From the NCBI GenBank assembly GCA_964372035.1, contig CAYJPK010000008.1:1-45191 (forward strand): DNA of 45,191 nucleotides, read 5' to 3'. The translations under genes and the position numbers were made by a program. The stretch is from CAYJPK01 sp964372035 (GTDB taxonomy: Bacteria; Desulfobacterota; Desulfovibrionia; Desulfovibrionales; Desulfovibrionaceae). The notes beneath the pieces are model-generated. The model ran no database searches and was not told where the DNA came from. It was given only the letters and a program-made list of their open reading frames with translations. Of this stretch, positions 8,936-17,220 are shown one piece after another (the first letter of the stretch is position 1; each line of letters begins with the position of its first letter).

Positions 8936-8956
8936 CAGTATATCTTTTGGAGGCAA
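8928..8956 (-). promoter_or_regulatory. glk promoter
   Basis: On the minus strand TTGCCT (8951-8956) is separated by 17 bp from a perfect TATAAT (8928-8933), giving a ~70-nt leader to the glk ATG. The -35 falls inside the ribosome site of the divergent hlyD-like gene, and the -10 overlaps that gene's proposed -10. Confidence 0.55.
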
Positions 8957-8958
8957 TT

Positions 8959-9810
8959 TTGTCAAAGCGCATTAGTATTCTTATCTTGATTATAGTTATA
9001 ATTTTAGCTATTTGCTATAATTTTTATTTTTTGCAAGCAACAAGACAAAATACCGGTGTTGTAATAACTAAAAATATCTGCTTATCTGCATCAAAAACTG
9101 GTGTTATCGAATATATTTTTGTTGCCAAAGGTCAAAATGTTACAAAAGGCGATAACGTTTTTAGCTTAGACAGTGAGCTTGAGAGTATTGATGTTGAGAT
9201 GGCAAGAGCAAATGTCAAATATCAAGAAGCACACCTTGCAATGGTTGAAGCTAGTTTTAATAAAGATATGACAAAGTATCGTGAAGCACAAGCCGACTAT
9301 GAAAATGAGATGAAAAATAATAAATCCATATCATTAATAACTGAGCGTAAACGCAAAACAACAATGGATAATGTTAGTATTTCTCAACAAGAATTGAATA
9401 TGGCTAAAGCCTCTCTTGATATTGCTAAAACAAAACTTACAAAAGAAGAACAAAAAGCAAATTCTCTAACTTTGACAGCACCAATTGAGGGCTTTATTAC
9501 AAATATTTTATTTGAAGAAGGCGAACAAGTTGCAATGGGTGATGAAGTTGTATGTATCGAGCAAGCAGAAAATTTCACTTTACGTTTTTATGCAAGCGAA
9601 AATGAACTTAATAAATACAATATTGGTAAAAATTTAAGCCTTAAATGTGAGTCATGTCCTAGTGATTTAAGTGCAAGTATTAACTATATTGCACAATTGC
9701 CAAAGTACAACCAAAATTTTCATAAAAATGTATATGAAGTCGAAGCACTCATTAAGGGTGATTACAAGTTAACTGCAGGGCAAGAAATTTACTTTGAATC
9801 GGAAGAATAA
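8959..9810 (+). CDS. HlyD/YhiI-type periplasmic adaptor (membrane fusion protein)
   Basis: An inner-membrane-anchored periplasmic adaptor of a tripartite export system, 283 residues. I choose the TTG start at 8959 because GGAGG (8949-8953) lies 5 nt upstream. The longer in-frame ATG at 8908 has no ribosome site and would lie upstream of the proposed transcription start. Layout: one N-terminal transmembrane helix (residues ~4-25), a lipoyl half (GVIEYIFVAKGQNVTKGDNVF), a helical hairpin (~75-160) rich in Glu/Lys/Ala, a second lipoyl half (LTAPIEGFITNILFEEGEQV), then a beta-barrel. It overlaps the next gene by one base (TAATG). Order adaptor, ATPase, ABC-2 permease resembles E. coli yhiI-rbbA-yhhJ. 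Confidence 0.85.
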   Translation: MSKRISILILIIVIILAICYNFYFLQATRQNTGVVITKNICLSASKTGVIEYIFVAKGQNVTKGDNVFSLDSELESIDVEMARANVKYQEAHLAMVEASFNKDMTKYREAQADYENEMKNNKSISLITERKRKTTMDNVSISQQELNMAKASLDIAKTKLTKEEQKANSLTLTAPIEGFITNILFEEGEQVAMGDEVVCIEQAENFTLRFYASENELNKYNIGKNLSLKCESCPSDLSASINYIAQLPKYNQNFHKNVYEVEALIKGDYKLTAGQEIYFESEE

Positions 9811-10706
9811 TGTACGCAGTTAAGATTAATGAATTATCATCTAGCTATTTGCCTAATATAATTGATAATAGCAATATGCTAAAAATACGTAAGCATAAAT
9901 TAATTTCACTTTGTGGCAAAAATTCAAAGCAAAAAAAAGAATTTTTACTTATTTTGAGTGGACTTATACGAGCTGACAAGATTAATGGAGAAATCTTAAA
10001 TTTTAATATTGAAAATGTTGATAGTTTTATCAAAAAAACTTTATACATTGACAATGCAAGAATTGGATATGACAAGCTAAGCGTTATTGATAATTTGAAT
10101 TTTTTTTATCAATGCATCAAGAGTGAAAAAAATGATAACATAGCTGAAATCCTTGATTATTTGAATCTAAGCGACAAATCATCTAAAACATTAAGCGCTT
10201 TGACTAATTATGAATTAACAAAGTTTAAGCTAGCTTTTTGCCTATTAAACGAAGAGCTTGAGCTAATATTGATAAATGATATTTCACAAAATCTAAGTTA
10301 CTCTGAAAAATCTGAATTTTGGCATTACTTGCAAGAAATTACCACTAAAGGAAAAACAATTATTTGTGCTGTTTCGGATTTAGCAGAAGCCGAGTTTAGC
10401 CATGAATTAATTTATATGAATGACAATTTTATGGTGCATGACACTATTGAAGCAATAATTAAAAATTCAAAATTATTAGCTTTTTCCTACAATGGTAGAG
10501 ATTTAGCCAAATACAAAAGATTGCTTGAAAATATTCAAGAAATAAATATTAGACAATCTGGCTTAAACTTATATATCCATGCCAATATAAATTCAAAAGA
10601 TGAAATATATAATATTTTTAATAACTTACCTGGATTCAGCGAACAAAGACCAAATTTAAGCTTAAGTCTTGCAAAAATTGAACAACATAAAACTGAGCAA
10701 AGTTAA
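9810..10706 (+). CDS. Degenerate ABC ATPase-like protein
   Basis: It has the length (298 residues) and overall order of an ABC nucleotide-binding subunit, but the catalytic motifs are eroded. The Walker A position reads GKNSKQKKE (canonical GxxGxGKS/T), keeping only the first Gly and the Lys. The signature position reads LTNYE (LSGGQ expected). The Walker B end reads LILINDI where LLLDEP is expected, so Asp becomes Asn and the catalytic Glu becomes Asp. The H-loop His is absent (CAVSDLAE). Recognition rests on spacing, the FFYQCI... helical region, and its place between an adaptor and an ABC-2 permease. The ORF is intact. Either it binds nucleotide weakly or it is structural. No partner ATPase is nearby. 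Confidence 0.7.
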   Translation: MYAVKINELSSSYLPNIIDNSNMLKIRKHKLISLCGKNSKQKKEFLLILSGLIRADKINGEILNFNIENVDSFIKKTLYIDNARIGYDKLSVIDNLNFFYQCIKSEKNDNIAEILDYLNLSDKSSKTLSALTNYELTKFKLAFCLLNEELELILINDISQNLSYSEKSEFWHYLQEITTKGKTIICAVSDLAEAEFSHELIYMNDNFMVHDTIEAIIKNSKLLAFSYNGRDLAKYKRLLENIQEINIRQSGLNLYIHANINSKDEIYNIFNNLPGFSEQRPNLSLSLAKIEQHKTEQS

Positions 10707-10743
10707 ACAAGCTTAATGCTCGAAAATTTACGAAATAAAAAAC

Positions 10744-11493
10744 ATGATAAAAAACAATAACGCATATTTAATCATCATAAGCGAATTTAAAGAAATATTA
10801 AACTCTAACTTATTTTTACTAGCTTTATTTATGCCATTAATTTATATATTTTCATTATACTTTACTGATACTTTAATGAGTTATGACACCATAATGCACG
10901 ATACTTTTTTTAATTTTTCAATTATCATTTTAAGTATATTTTTATTTAGCAATATAATTTGTACAATAAATAAAAGCTATGAGTCTGACTACGCCATATT
11001 AAAAAGTTTTGGAATAAATGATTTTGAATTTATTTACGCAAAACTCACGCCTTATATCTTTTTTAATTTTTTTCAGTTTTTACTCTTGTTTTTTACAAAA
11101 TACATCTTATTTAATTTAGAGATAGACGTAACTTTTATCTTTTTAAGCTTTGGCATTTTTATATTTTGCCTAGCAAATGCTTTATTTGCTCTTGTTATAA
11201 CAATATTTTTTAGCAAACCTTTTTACATATTGTATTTTTGTATTGTACCTTTTAAGTGTATGATGTGTTTTACCCATATTAATAGTCCAAGTAGCTTAGA
11301 GTTTATAAACTCTTTGTTTGCTTTGCATTATTTTTTAGATTTTAGCTATACTGCAATGTTTGATAGCTACAATCTTGCGGTGCAAATGCTTGATATATTA
11401 TACATATGCCTGATTTGTACTGTTTTTGCGACAATAAGCATCTTGTTTAATGCACAAAATACTAAAAAATTAATGTTGAAGAAATATTTATAA
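10744..11493 (+). CDS. ABC-2 type permease-like membrane protein
   Basis: 249 residues with about six hydrophobic segments (residues ~22-42, 55-75, 103-125, 130-155, 160-175 and 215-238), the topology of an ABC-2 exporter permease domain. The cytoplasmic stretch SYESDYAILKSFGINDFEF after helix 2 sits where the coupling region is expected. It is Phe/Ile/Leu-rich and weakly conserved, so assignment relies heavily on following the adaptor and ATPase-like genes (37 nt downstream). It is shorter than the ~370 residues of YhhJ-type permeases and lacks the large periplasmic domain between helices 1 and 2. No clear terminator follows. Confidence 0.6.
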   Translation: MIKNNNAYLIIISEFKEILNSNLFLLALFMPLIYIFSLYFTDTLMSYDTIMHDTFFNFSIIILSIFLFSNIICTINKSYESDYAILKSFGINDFEFIYAKLTPYIFFNFFQFLLLFFTKYILFNLEIDVTFIFLSFGIFIFCLANALFALVITIFFSKPFYILYFCIVPFKCMMCFTHINSPSSLEFINSLFALHYFLDFSYTAMFDSYNLAVQMLDILYICLICTVFATISILFNAQNTKKLMLKKYL

Positions 11494-11544
11494 TTATTTT
11501 GATATGTTTTCTTGTTTTTACCAGAAAATAGCAAAATAAAAATA

Positions 11545-11571
11545 TTGACAAGCAAAGCTCAAGATTATATT
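11545..11571 (+). promoter_or_regulatory. rpoZ-dnaJ promoter
   Basis: TTGACA (11545-11550) is followed by TATATT (11566-11571, 5/6) after 15 bp, or by TATTCT (11568-11573) after 17 bp. The GGAGG ribosome site of rpoZ (11590-11594) is about 20 nt further on. Confidence 0.55.
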
Positions 11572-11599
11572 CTTTTTAATTACTTTTTTGGAGGTTAAT

Positions 11600-11836
11600 A
11601 TGGCAAGAATTACCGTCGAAGATTGTCAGGAACGAGTTAATAATAGATTTTTATTAGTACAAATGGCGATTAAACGCATCAAACAGTACCGTGAAGGATA
11701 TGACGCACTTGTGCCGTCACGTAACAAAGAAATCGTTACTGCACTGCGTGAAATTGCTGCTGGCAAAATTATGCCAGAAGACTTAAGACACTACTGCCCT
11801 GTTGAAGGTGAAGTGAAACCAGATTTAGATGAGTAA
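11600..11836 (+). CDS. rpoZ: DNA-directed RNA polymerase subunit omega
   Basis: The small omega subunit that helps fold and hold beta-prime in RNA polymerase. 78 residues from the ATG at 11600; a longer reading from TTG at 11588 would place the start on the ribosome site itself. The N-terminus MARITVEDCQERVNNRFLLV matches the family pattern (ARxTVEDCxxxxxNRFxLV), and KEIVTALREIAAGKI is the conserved middle helix. The last ~15 residues are acidic. It sits 3 nt before dnaJ, a pairing consistent with Desulfovibrionales. Confidence 0.93.
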   Translation: MARITVEDCQERVNNRFLLVQMAIKRIKQYREGYDALVPSRNKEIVTALREIAAGKIMPEDLRHYCPVEGEVKPDLDE

Positions 11837-11839
11837 AAC

Positions 11840-12961
11840 ATGACTCAACGTGATTATTATGAAATTTTAGGTGTTGACAAAAGCGCAACAGAAGAGCAAA
11901 TCAAAAAAGCTTATCGCAAGATGGCTTTAAAATATCATCCTGACCATAACCCTGATGACCCTAGTGCTGAGCACTCTTTTAAAGAAGCTGCTGAAGCATA
12001 CGAAGTTTTAAGAGATACCAGTCGCCGTGCTAAATATGACAAATTTGGTCATGCTGGCGTAAATGGTAATGGTTTTGGCTTTGATAATAGTGATGATATT
12101 TTTGCTCATTTTGGCGATATATTCAGTGGTTTGTTTGGTTTTAATATGTCAGGTGGCACCCGCCGAGGACCTCGTCCAGAAGCCGGTGCTGATCTTCGTT
12201 ACGACTTAAAAATAAGCTTTATGCAAGCTGCAAAAGGTGATGAAATACCCCTTAAAATACCACGCAACATTACTTGTGATGAGTGTGATGGTAGTGGCGC
12301 GCAGGCAGGAACTAGCAAAGAAACTTGCGGTCAGTGCGGTGGTATGGGGCAAGTTCGCCATACTCAAAGCTTATTTCAATTCGCTGTAACTTGTCCATCA
12401 TGTCGTGGAAAAGGTCATACAATTCCTCACCCATGCCCAAAATGTAAAGGCAGCGGGCTTATGCGTGAAGTGAATAATTTAATGGCAAAAATTCCTGCTG
12501 GTGTAGATAATGGTACACGTCTTTGCTATCGTGGTGCTGGTGAAGCTGGAACTAATGGCGGACCTAGCGGTGATTTATACGTTTATATTGAAGTTGAAGC
12601 GGATAAAACTTTCCGTCGTCAAGGTCAAGATATTATAATAACGAAAGAAATCACCTTTCCGCAAGCTAGCCTTGGGCATCGTTTACAAATTCCATCTCTT
12701 AGTGATGAGCTTGATTTTGACATTCCAAAAGGCACACAAAGTGGTGAAGTTTTCAAATTAAGTGGCAAGGGTTTGCCATATCTTGGTCAAAATAGAACTG
12801 GTGACTTACTCATTGAGGTGATTGTTACAACACCAAAATCACTTACTAAGCGTCAAGAAGAGCTGCTTATGGAGTTTGCCAAGCTTGAAGACGACAGACC
12901 CATTCAAAAAGTCAAGAAGATGGCTAAAAAGATTGGTAAAGCTATTGGGATTGACGATTAA
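11840..12961 (+). CDS. dnaJ: Chaperone protein DnaJ
   Basis: Hsp40 co-chaperone that stimulates the DnaK ATPase and delivers unfolded clients. 373 residues in type I layout: J domain (1-70) with the essential His33-Pro34-Asp35, a Gly/Phe-rich linker (~75-115), four CxxCxGxG zinc repeats (CDECDGSG, CGQCGGMG, CPSCRGKG, CPKCKGSG, ~145-210), then the substrate-binding C-terminal domain ending in a Lys-rich tail. No CIRCE or sigma-32-like element is seen at the operon promoter, so heat induction is not evident here. It is cotranscribed with rpoZ. Confidence 0.96.
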   Translation: MTQRDYYEILGVDKSATEEQIKKAYRKMALKYHPDHNPDDPSAEHSFKEAAEAYEVLRDTSRRAKYDKFGHAGVNGNGFGFDNSDDIFAHFGDIFSGLFGFNMSGGTRRGPRPEAGADLRYDLKISFMQAAKGDEIPLKIPRNITCDECDGSGAQAGTSKETCGQCGGMGQVRHTQSLFQFAVTCPSCRGKGHTIPHPCPKCKGSGLMREVNNLMAKIPAGVDNGTRLCYRGAGEAGTNGGPSGDLYVYIEVEADKTFRRQGQDIIITKEITFPQASLGHRLQIPSLSDELDFDIPKGTQSGEVFKLSGKGLPYLGQNRTGDLLIEVIVTTPKSLTKRQEELLMEFAKLEDDRPIQKVKKMAKKIGKAIGIDD

Positions 12962-12970
12962 CAAATTATT

Positions 12971-13615
12971 ATGAAAAATTTAATTGATCAATATTCAACT
13001 TTTATTTTTGATTTAGATGGTACTTTGATTGACTCTGCGCCTGATATTATGGCATGTTTTGAGCGAACATTTAATGAGTATGGCTTAGTGCTTCCAGTTA
13101 TTGATAAATATGTAATTGGACCACCTGTTCAAAACATGATTAAGAGTATCAACAGTAGCTTAGCTGATGATAAAATCGAAAACATGACAGAATATTTTAG
13201 AAAATCCTACAATGAATCAGACTTAAGCCAAACTAAATTATTTGATGGCATATCAGAAATATTAGTAGAGCTTAAGTCTAAAAATAAAAATATTTTTTTG
13301 GCAACAAATAAGGCTCAAACATCTTGCTTAAACATTCTAAGCAAACTAAACATTAAACATTATTTCAAGGAAATTTTGTGCTGCGATTCAAAATTTTCAA
13401 GTTTAAATCGCATGATTACTAAATATGAAATGATTGCGCACATCTTAGAAAACAACAAAATTGAAATTACAAGTTCTATAATGATTGGTGATTCTTTACA
13501 TGATATTGAAGGCGGAATGAAAGCAAATATTGCTACTGCTGGTGTATTGTATGGTTATTGTAAGCCTGAGCTAATTAAGAATGCGAAACCAACCCACCTT
13601 ATAGAAAATTTGTAA
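12971..13615 (+). CDS. HAD-family phosphatase, phosphoglycolate phosphatase-like
   Basis: A haloacid-dehalogenase hydrolase of 214 residues that removes phosphate from small metabolites, possibly 2-phosphoglycolate or nucleotides. Motif I is FDLDGTLIDSAPDI with nucleophile Asp and acid/base Asp. A C1-type helical cap follows. Motif II is LATNKAQTS, and motif IV is IMIGDSLHDIEGG with the metal-binding Asp pair. The N-terminal pattern is that of Gph/PpaX proteins, but substrate is not fixed by sequence. It starts 9 nt after dnaJ without a convincing ribosome site. Confidence 0.8.
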   Translation: MKNLIDQYSTFIFDLDGTLIDSAPDIMACFERTFNEYGLVLPVIDKYVIGPPVQNMIKSINSSLADDKIENMTEYFRKSYNESDLSQTKLFDGISEILVELKSKNKNIFLATNKAQTSCLNILSKLNIKHYFKEILCCDSKFSSLNRMITKYEMIAHILENNKIEITSSIMIGDSLHDIEGGMKANIATAGVLYGYCKPELIKNAKPTHLIENL

Positions 13616-13627
13616 TTTGAGGTGATT

Positions 13628-15223
13628 ATGATTATCAGATGGCTAATTCTATCTCTATTTTTTATTGTAGCCACGAATGTAAATTCTTATGCAAAAGGCG
13701 ATTTTACCTTAAATATTTTGCATACGAATGATGCAAAATCTAATTATGGTGGGTTCCATGATAATGGTAGCACTTGTTATGAGGCAATTTGTCAGGACAA
13801 AGGCTCAAAAGGCGGAATGGTTCGTTTATCACGTGCTGTTGCTGCAATGCGTAATAAAAATCCTGATGCAATTTTGCTTGATGCAGGTGGCTCTTTTGAA
13901 GGTTCGCTGTACTTTACAATGAACCGTGAAAAAATGATTAATTATTTTTTAGATGCTTTAAAATATGATGCAGCAACTTTTGGAAACTATGAATTTAGTA
14001 ATTCTTGTGAAACACTAAATGATTATGTAAAAAATTCCAAAACACCACTTGTTGCTGCAAATTTGAGCTTTTCATATGGTCAACAGAATGTTCCTGCATT
14101 TACTATTATTGAGCGTCAAGGGCGCAAAATTGGTATCATCGGGATAACTGGTTATGGCAATATTGATAAAGATAACATTTGTCAAGAAGCAATTCTAAAC
14201 ACCAACTATAATACTGACAGCATTGTTAGTCAGCTAAAAAAACGTGGTGTTGATATTATTATTGCTCTAACCCATATCGGCATGAATGAGGAACGTAAGC
14301 TTGCAAGGCGTTCAAAAGGTATTGATGTTATTATTGGTGGACTTAATAGTGAACTTGAAGAAGAAGAAATACTTAGTGAATACCCTATTATAGAAAAGGG
14401 CGCTGACGGCAAACCTGTCGTTATTGCTAGTGCTGATTCTGACCTTTTAAGTCTTGGAAATTTAAATGTTACTTTTGATAAAAATGGTGTCGTAAAATCT
14501 TGGGAAGGCAGACCTCTTTTTTTAGATGATGACCACTTAGATGCTATAGGTGCTCCTCCTGCTGAAGAGAATATTGTTAATGCTATGCTGGCTTTTTCAG
14601 CCCCAGTTCATGTTCGCTTGGAAACTGAAATAGCTACGATTGATGGATTTGGTAGTTTTTTAGAGTCTGATATTGTGCAGTGTCAGCGTGATGAATGCAT
14701 AACTGGCAATATTGTTGCTGATGCTATGCTATATGCAATGCCAAATGCTGATATCGCGCTAATCAATGGTGGTGCAATTAAGGCATCACTTCCCGTTGGC
14801 AAGGTAACCATTGAAGATGTACTTTCTACTACTCCAACAGATGACGTTTTAACTTATGCTAAAATCACTGGTAAGCAAATCATTTATTCTTTAGAATATG
14901 GACTTATGCGCTATCGTGAAAGAAGTGGGCGTGTGCTTATTCCTGCAAATTTGCGCTATGAGTTTAACCCTGGAGCACGAGCAGGTTCACGCATTTCAAA
15001 AGCTGAAATTTTTAAAGATGGCGTATGGATTAAGCTAAATCCTAAAGCTGAGTTTGTTGTTGTTACTTCAAGCTTCTTAGCTAGTGGTGGCGATAATATA
15101 CGAACTTTCTCTGAACTCGAATGGACACACACAAGGGTTTTAATTAGCACAGCACTTACAGATTACTTAGTCTATGAAAAAAATATTAAAGCTGAATATG
15201 ATAATCGAATTGATGCTAAATAA
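13628..15223 (+). CDS. UshA/5'-nucleotidase-family protein, probable pseudoenzyme
   Basis: A secreted protein of 531 residues (signal peptide ~1-22 ending NSYA). It has the two-domain layout of periplasmic 5'-nucleotidase/UDP-sugar hydrolase. I start at the ATG at 13628, since GAGGTGA just upstream is its ribosome site and covers the alternative GTG. In the N-terminal metallophosphatase domain, the metal motifs are altered: HTNDAKSN where HTNDxHG is expected (UshA His43 lost), DAGGSF where the bridging Asp84 is expected, GNYEFS for GNHEFD (His117 and Asp120 lost), GGLNSE for GGHSQ (His252 lost). Asp41, Asn116 and His217 positions remain. The C-terminal substrate domain keeps NGGAIKASLP (Arg to Lys) and FLASGGDN. 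Catalysis by the usual two-metal route looks impossible; binding may persist. Confidence 0.8.
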   Translation: MIIRWLILSLFFIVATNVNSYAKGDFTLNILHTNDAKSNYGGFHDNGSTCYEAICQDKGSKGGMVRLSRAVAAMRNKNPDAILLDAGGSFEGSLYFTMNREKMINYFLDALKYDAATFGNYEFSNSCETLNDYVKNSKTPLVAANLSFSYGQQNVPAFTIIERQGRKIGIIGITGYGNIDKDNICQEAILNTNYNTDSIVSQLKKRGVDIIIALTHIGMNEERKLARRSKGIDVIIGGLNSELEEEEILSEYPIIEKGADGKPVVIASADSDLLSLGNLNVTFDKNGVVKSWEGRPLFLDDDHLDAIGAPPAEENIVNAMLAFSAPVHVRLETEIATIDGFGSFLESDIVQCQRDECITGNIVADAMLYAMPNADIALINGGAIKASLPVGKVTIEDVLSTTPTDDVLTYAKITGKQIIYSLEYGLMRYRERSGRVLIPANLRYEFNPGARAGSRISKAEIFKDGVWIKLNPKAEFVVVTSSFLASGGDNIRTFSELEWTHTRVLISTALTDYLVYEKNIKAEYDNRIDAK

Positions 15224-15256
15224 GCATATATAAAACAAATAAGGTTTTGTTTTATT

Positions 15257-15298
15257 AAAAAAGCATGGTCATATTAATAACCATGCTTTTTTATTTTC
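15257..15298. terminator. Bidirectional terminator between the ushA-like gene and tsaB
   Basis: A 13-bp perfect stem (AAAAAAGCATGGT at 15257-15269, ACCATGCTTTTTT at 15280-15292) closes a 10-nt loop and is followed by TATTTT. Because the stem base is A/T runs, it gives a U-tract in both directions, which suits the two converging genes. Confidence 0.85.
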
Positions 15299-15324
15299 CA
15301 AATAAACTTAAAAACTATTCGAAA

Positions 15325-16083
15325 TTAAATGATACTATTAGGTTTAACAGTTAATAATTTATTTAGACTTTGGCGCGCAAGCGTTGGATCATCTCCACGC
15401 CTAATTGCTAAATTTTCGAGATTATCTTCCGCCTCTGACTGCTTTAAATACAATGGTTCAATATCATTATCTTGCCAAGCTAAAGACTTTAAAATCCTCT
15501 CGTAAGAACTAGCGTCAGGGCGAATATCAGCATAGATTTCACAATCAGAAAAATGCTTTGTCAATTCATCAGATTTTGAAATTGCATTACCAATAACAAT
15601 GTCATATTTTATTTTAGCAGAAATAATTGCATCAATTGAAACAAGTACTGGCTCGCTTTTTACTGCTAAAGAGCCATTGCCAAGGCTAAATTCTTGCATA
15701 TAGCACAAATCACGCCTAGCAAAAAGTAAAACACAAAGCTCTTTTTGCCCTTTAAAATCTTCAAGCTTCAGAGAGTTAATTAATAACTCCATATAATTGA
15801 TACCTGCTTGCTTCAAGCCGAAACTACGAGCATATGCAGAAGCTGTTGTTAAAACGAGGCGAAGCCCTGTAAAGCTTCCAGGACCTCGCACAGCCGCGAT
15901 TTTAGCTATATCAGTCTGCACTATACCAAGTTCTTGAAAACTTTGTGCAAGGCTTGGTGCTAATAGCTCCGTCCCTTTTGTTGGTGCCTCAAATTCTTTG
16001 AAAAGAATTACTTTTTCACAGTTTACAAAAACTGTTTGAATGTAGCCATCAGCAGCATTTAATAATAAAGTTATATCTTTCAT
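15325..16083 (-). CDS. tsaB: tRNA threonylcarbamoyladenosine biosynthesis protein TsaB
   Basis: A non-catalytic partner of TsaD in making the universal t6A37 modification of ANN-decoding tRNAs. 252 residues of the ASKHA fold. Recognised by the N-terminal strand LLLNAADGYIQTVF and above all by AAVRGPGSFTGLRLVLTTA (the family's GPGSFTGLR motif, residues ~65-83). It is the last gene of the minus-strand rpsB cluster; its ATG is one base after the rseP stop, with no clear ribosome site, so translational coupling is likely. Confidence 0.9.
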   Translation of the reverse strand: MKDITLLLNAADGYIQTVFVNCEKVILFKEFEAPTKGTELLAPSLAQSFQELGIVQTDIAKIAAVRGPGSFTGLRLVLTTASAYARSFGLKQAGINYMELLINSLKLEDFKGQKELCVLLFARRDLCYMQEFSLGNGSLAVKSEPVLVSIDAIISAKIKYDIVIGNAISKSDELTKHFSDCEIYADIRPDASSYERILKSLAWQDNDIEPLYLKQSEAEDNLENLAIRRGDDPTLARQSLNKLLTVKPNSII

Positions 16084-16084
16084 A

Positions 16085-17194
16085 TTAAGAGATTAAGCGT
16101 ACTATGTCGTTCCAAGTTGCAAAAACCATTAAGCCAAGAAGAAGTGCAACACCAACTCTCATACTATATTCACGAATAACATCATTTACAGGACGTCGTA
16201 AAATCATTTCAAGAGTTAAAAATACTATGTGACCGCCGTCTAAAACTGGAATTGGCAATAAGTTTAAAATACCAAGGTTTACGCTAATAAGAGCAGCAAG
16301 AAGTAATACGGGTGAAAGCCCTTGTGAAGCTTGCTCACCAACTGCTTGTACTATCATTATAGGGCCGCCAACGGCATCTAAAGGAACAACATTTTGGAAT
16401 AATTTAACTATACTTTCAAAGGTAAAAGCAATCATGCCCCAAGTTTGCTCAACGCCAGAAATCATAGCATCAAAAAGTCCCATTTCCTCATGACCAACTT
16501 GACCACTTGCTTTAACTCCAATTTGCCAAACCTCTTGCGCTTCACCAAATATATTAGTTGTTTCAGCACGGCGAGGCATTATATTTAAAGTTATTTCTTC
16601 ATTTCCACGCAATATATTAAGAGCGATTTCTCCGCCCTTTGACGCTTGCACAGCAGTGTTAACATCTAACCATTCTTTAATTTTAGCGTTATTCATTCCA
16701 AAAATGATATCATCTTTTTCGAGTCCAGCAGACATTGCAGGACTATCTGGCATAACTTCACCAACTATAGGTAAAAGGTAGCTTGCACCTTGGCTAAAGG
16801 AAAGAGCAAAATAAATCACCCAAGCTAAAATAAAGTTTGCAACTGGACCAGCAGCAACAATCAACATACGTTGCCACGCTGCTTTTGCAGTAAAGTATTC
16901 ATTTTCTTCAAATACTCTATCGTCTTTTGCAGCAGTTTCATCTTCATCATCATGCTCACCAACCATTGAAACATAACCACCAAAAGGGATTAAAGCTAAA
17001 CAATAATCAGTCTTTCCAGAGCGTTTTGTTAAAAGCTTAGGACCAAACCCTAATGCGAAAGTTCTAACACCAACACCAAAAAAACGAGCCACTAAAAAGT
17101 GCCCTAACTCGTGGAAAAAAATTAATCCACCAAGTACAAGCACAACGGCAACTACACCTTGCGAATGAGAAAATATATTAGTTAAAAATTCCAT
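16085..17194 (-). CDS. rseP: RIP metalloprotease RseP (site-2 protease)
   Basis: An inner-membrane zinc protease that cleaves anti-sigma factors and signal-peptide remnants within the membrane. 369 residues. The HExxH zinc motif is His28-Glu29-Leu30-Gly31-His32 in helix 1. A PDZ domain follows around residues 125-190 (EVMPDSPAMSAGLEKDDII). The third zinc ligand region is NLGILNLLPIPVLDGGHIVF, and the last helix lies near 350. Only one PDZ domain is evident, whereas E. coli RseP has two. AAGGTG precedes its ATG. It sits 26 nt after dxr, in the usual dxr-rseP pairing. Confidence 0.95.
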   Translation of the reverse strand: MEFLTNIFSHSQGVVAVVLVLGGLIFFHELGHFLVARFFGVGVRTFALGFGPKLLTKRSGKTDYCLALIPFGGYVSMVGEHDDEDETAAKDDRVFEENEYFTAKAAWQRMLIVAAGPVANFILAWVIYFALSFSQGASYLLPIVGEVMPDSPAMSAGLEKDDIIFGMNNAKIKEWLDVNTAVQASKGGEIALNILRGNEEITLNIMPRRAETTNIFGEAQEVWQIGVKASGQVGHEEMGLFDAMISGVEQTWGMIAFTFESIVKLFQNVVPLDAVGGPIMIVQAVGEQASQGLSPVLLLAALISVNLGILNLLPIPVLDGGHIVFLTLEMILRRPVNDVIREYSMRVGVALLLGLMVFATWNDIVRLIS

Positions 17195-17220
17195 TTTTCA
17201 CCTTTTTTTATATTATTTAA

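Noticed and set aside
8908..8958. Longer start for the HlyD-like protein at the ATG at 8908
   Set aside because: No ribosome site, overlaps the proposed promoter, and would add a polar extension before the membrane anchor; the TTG at 8959 has GGAGG at ideal spacing.
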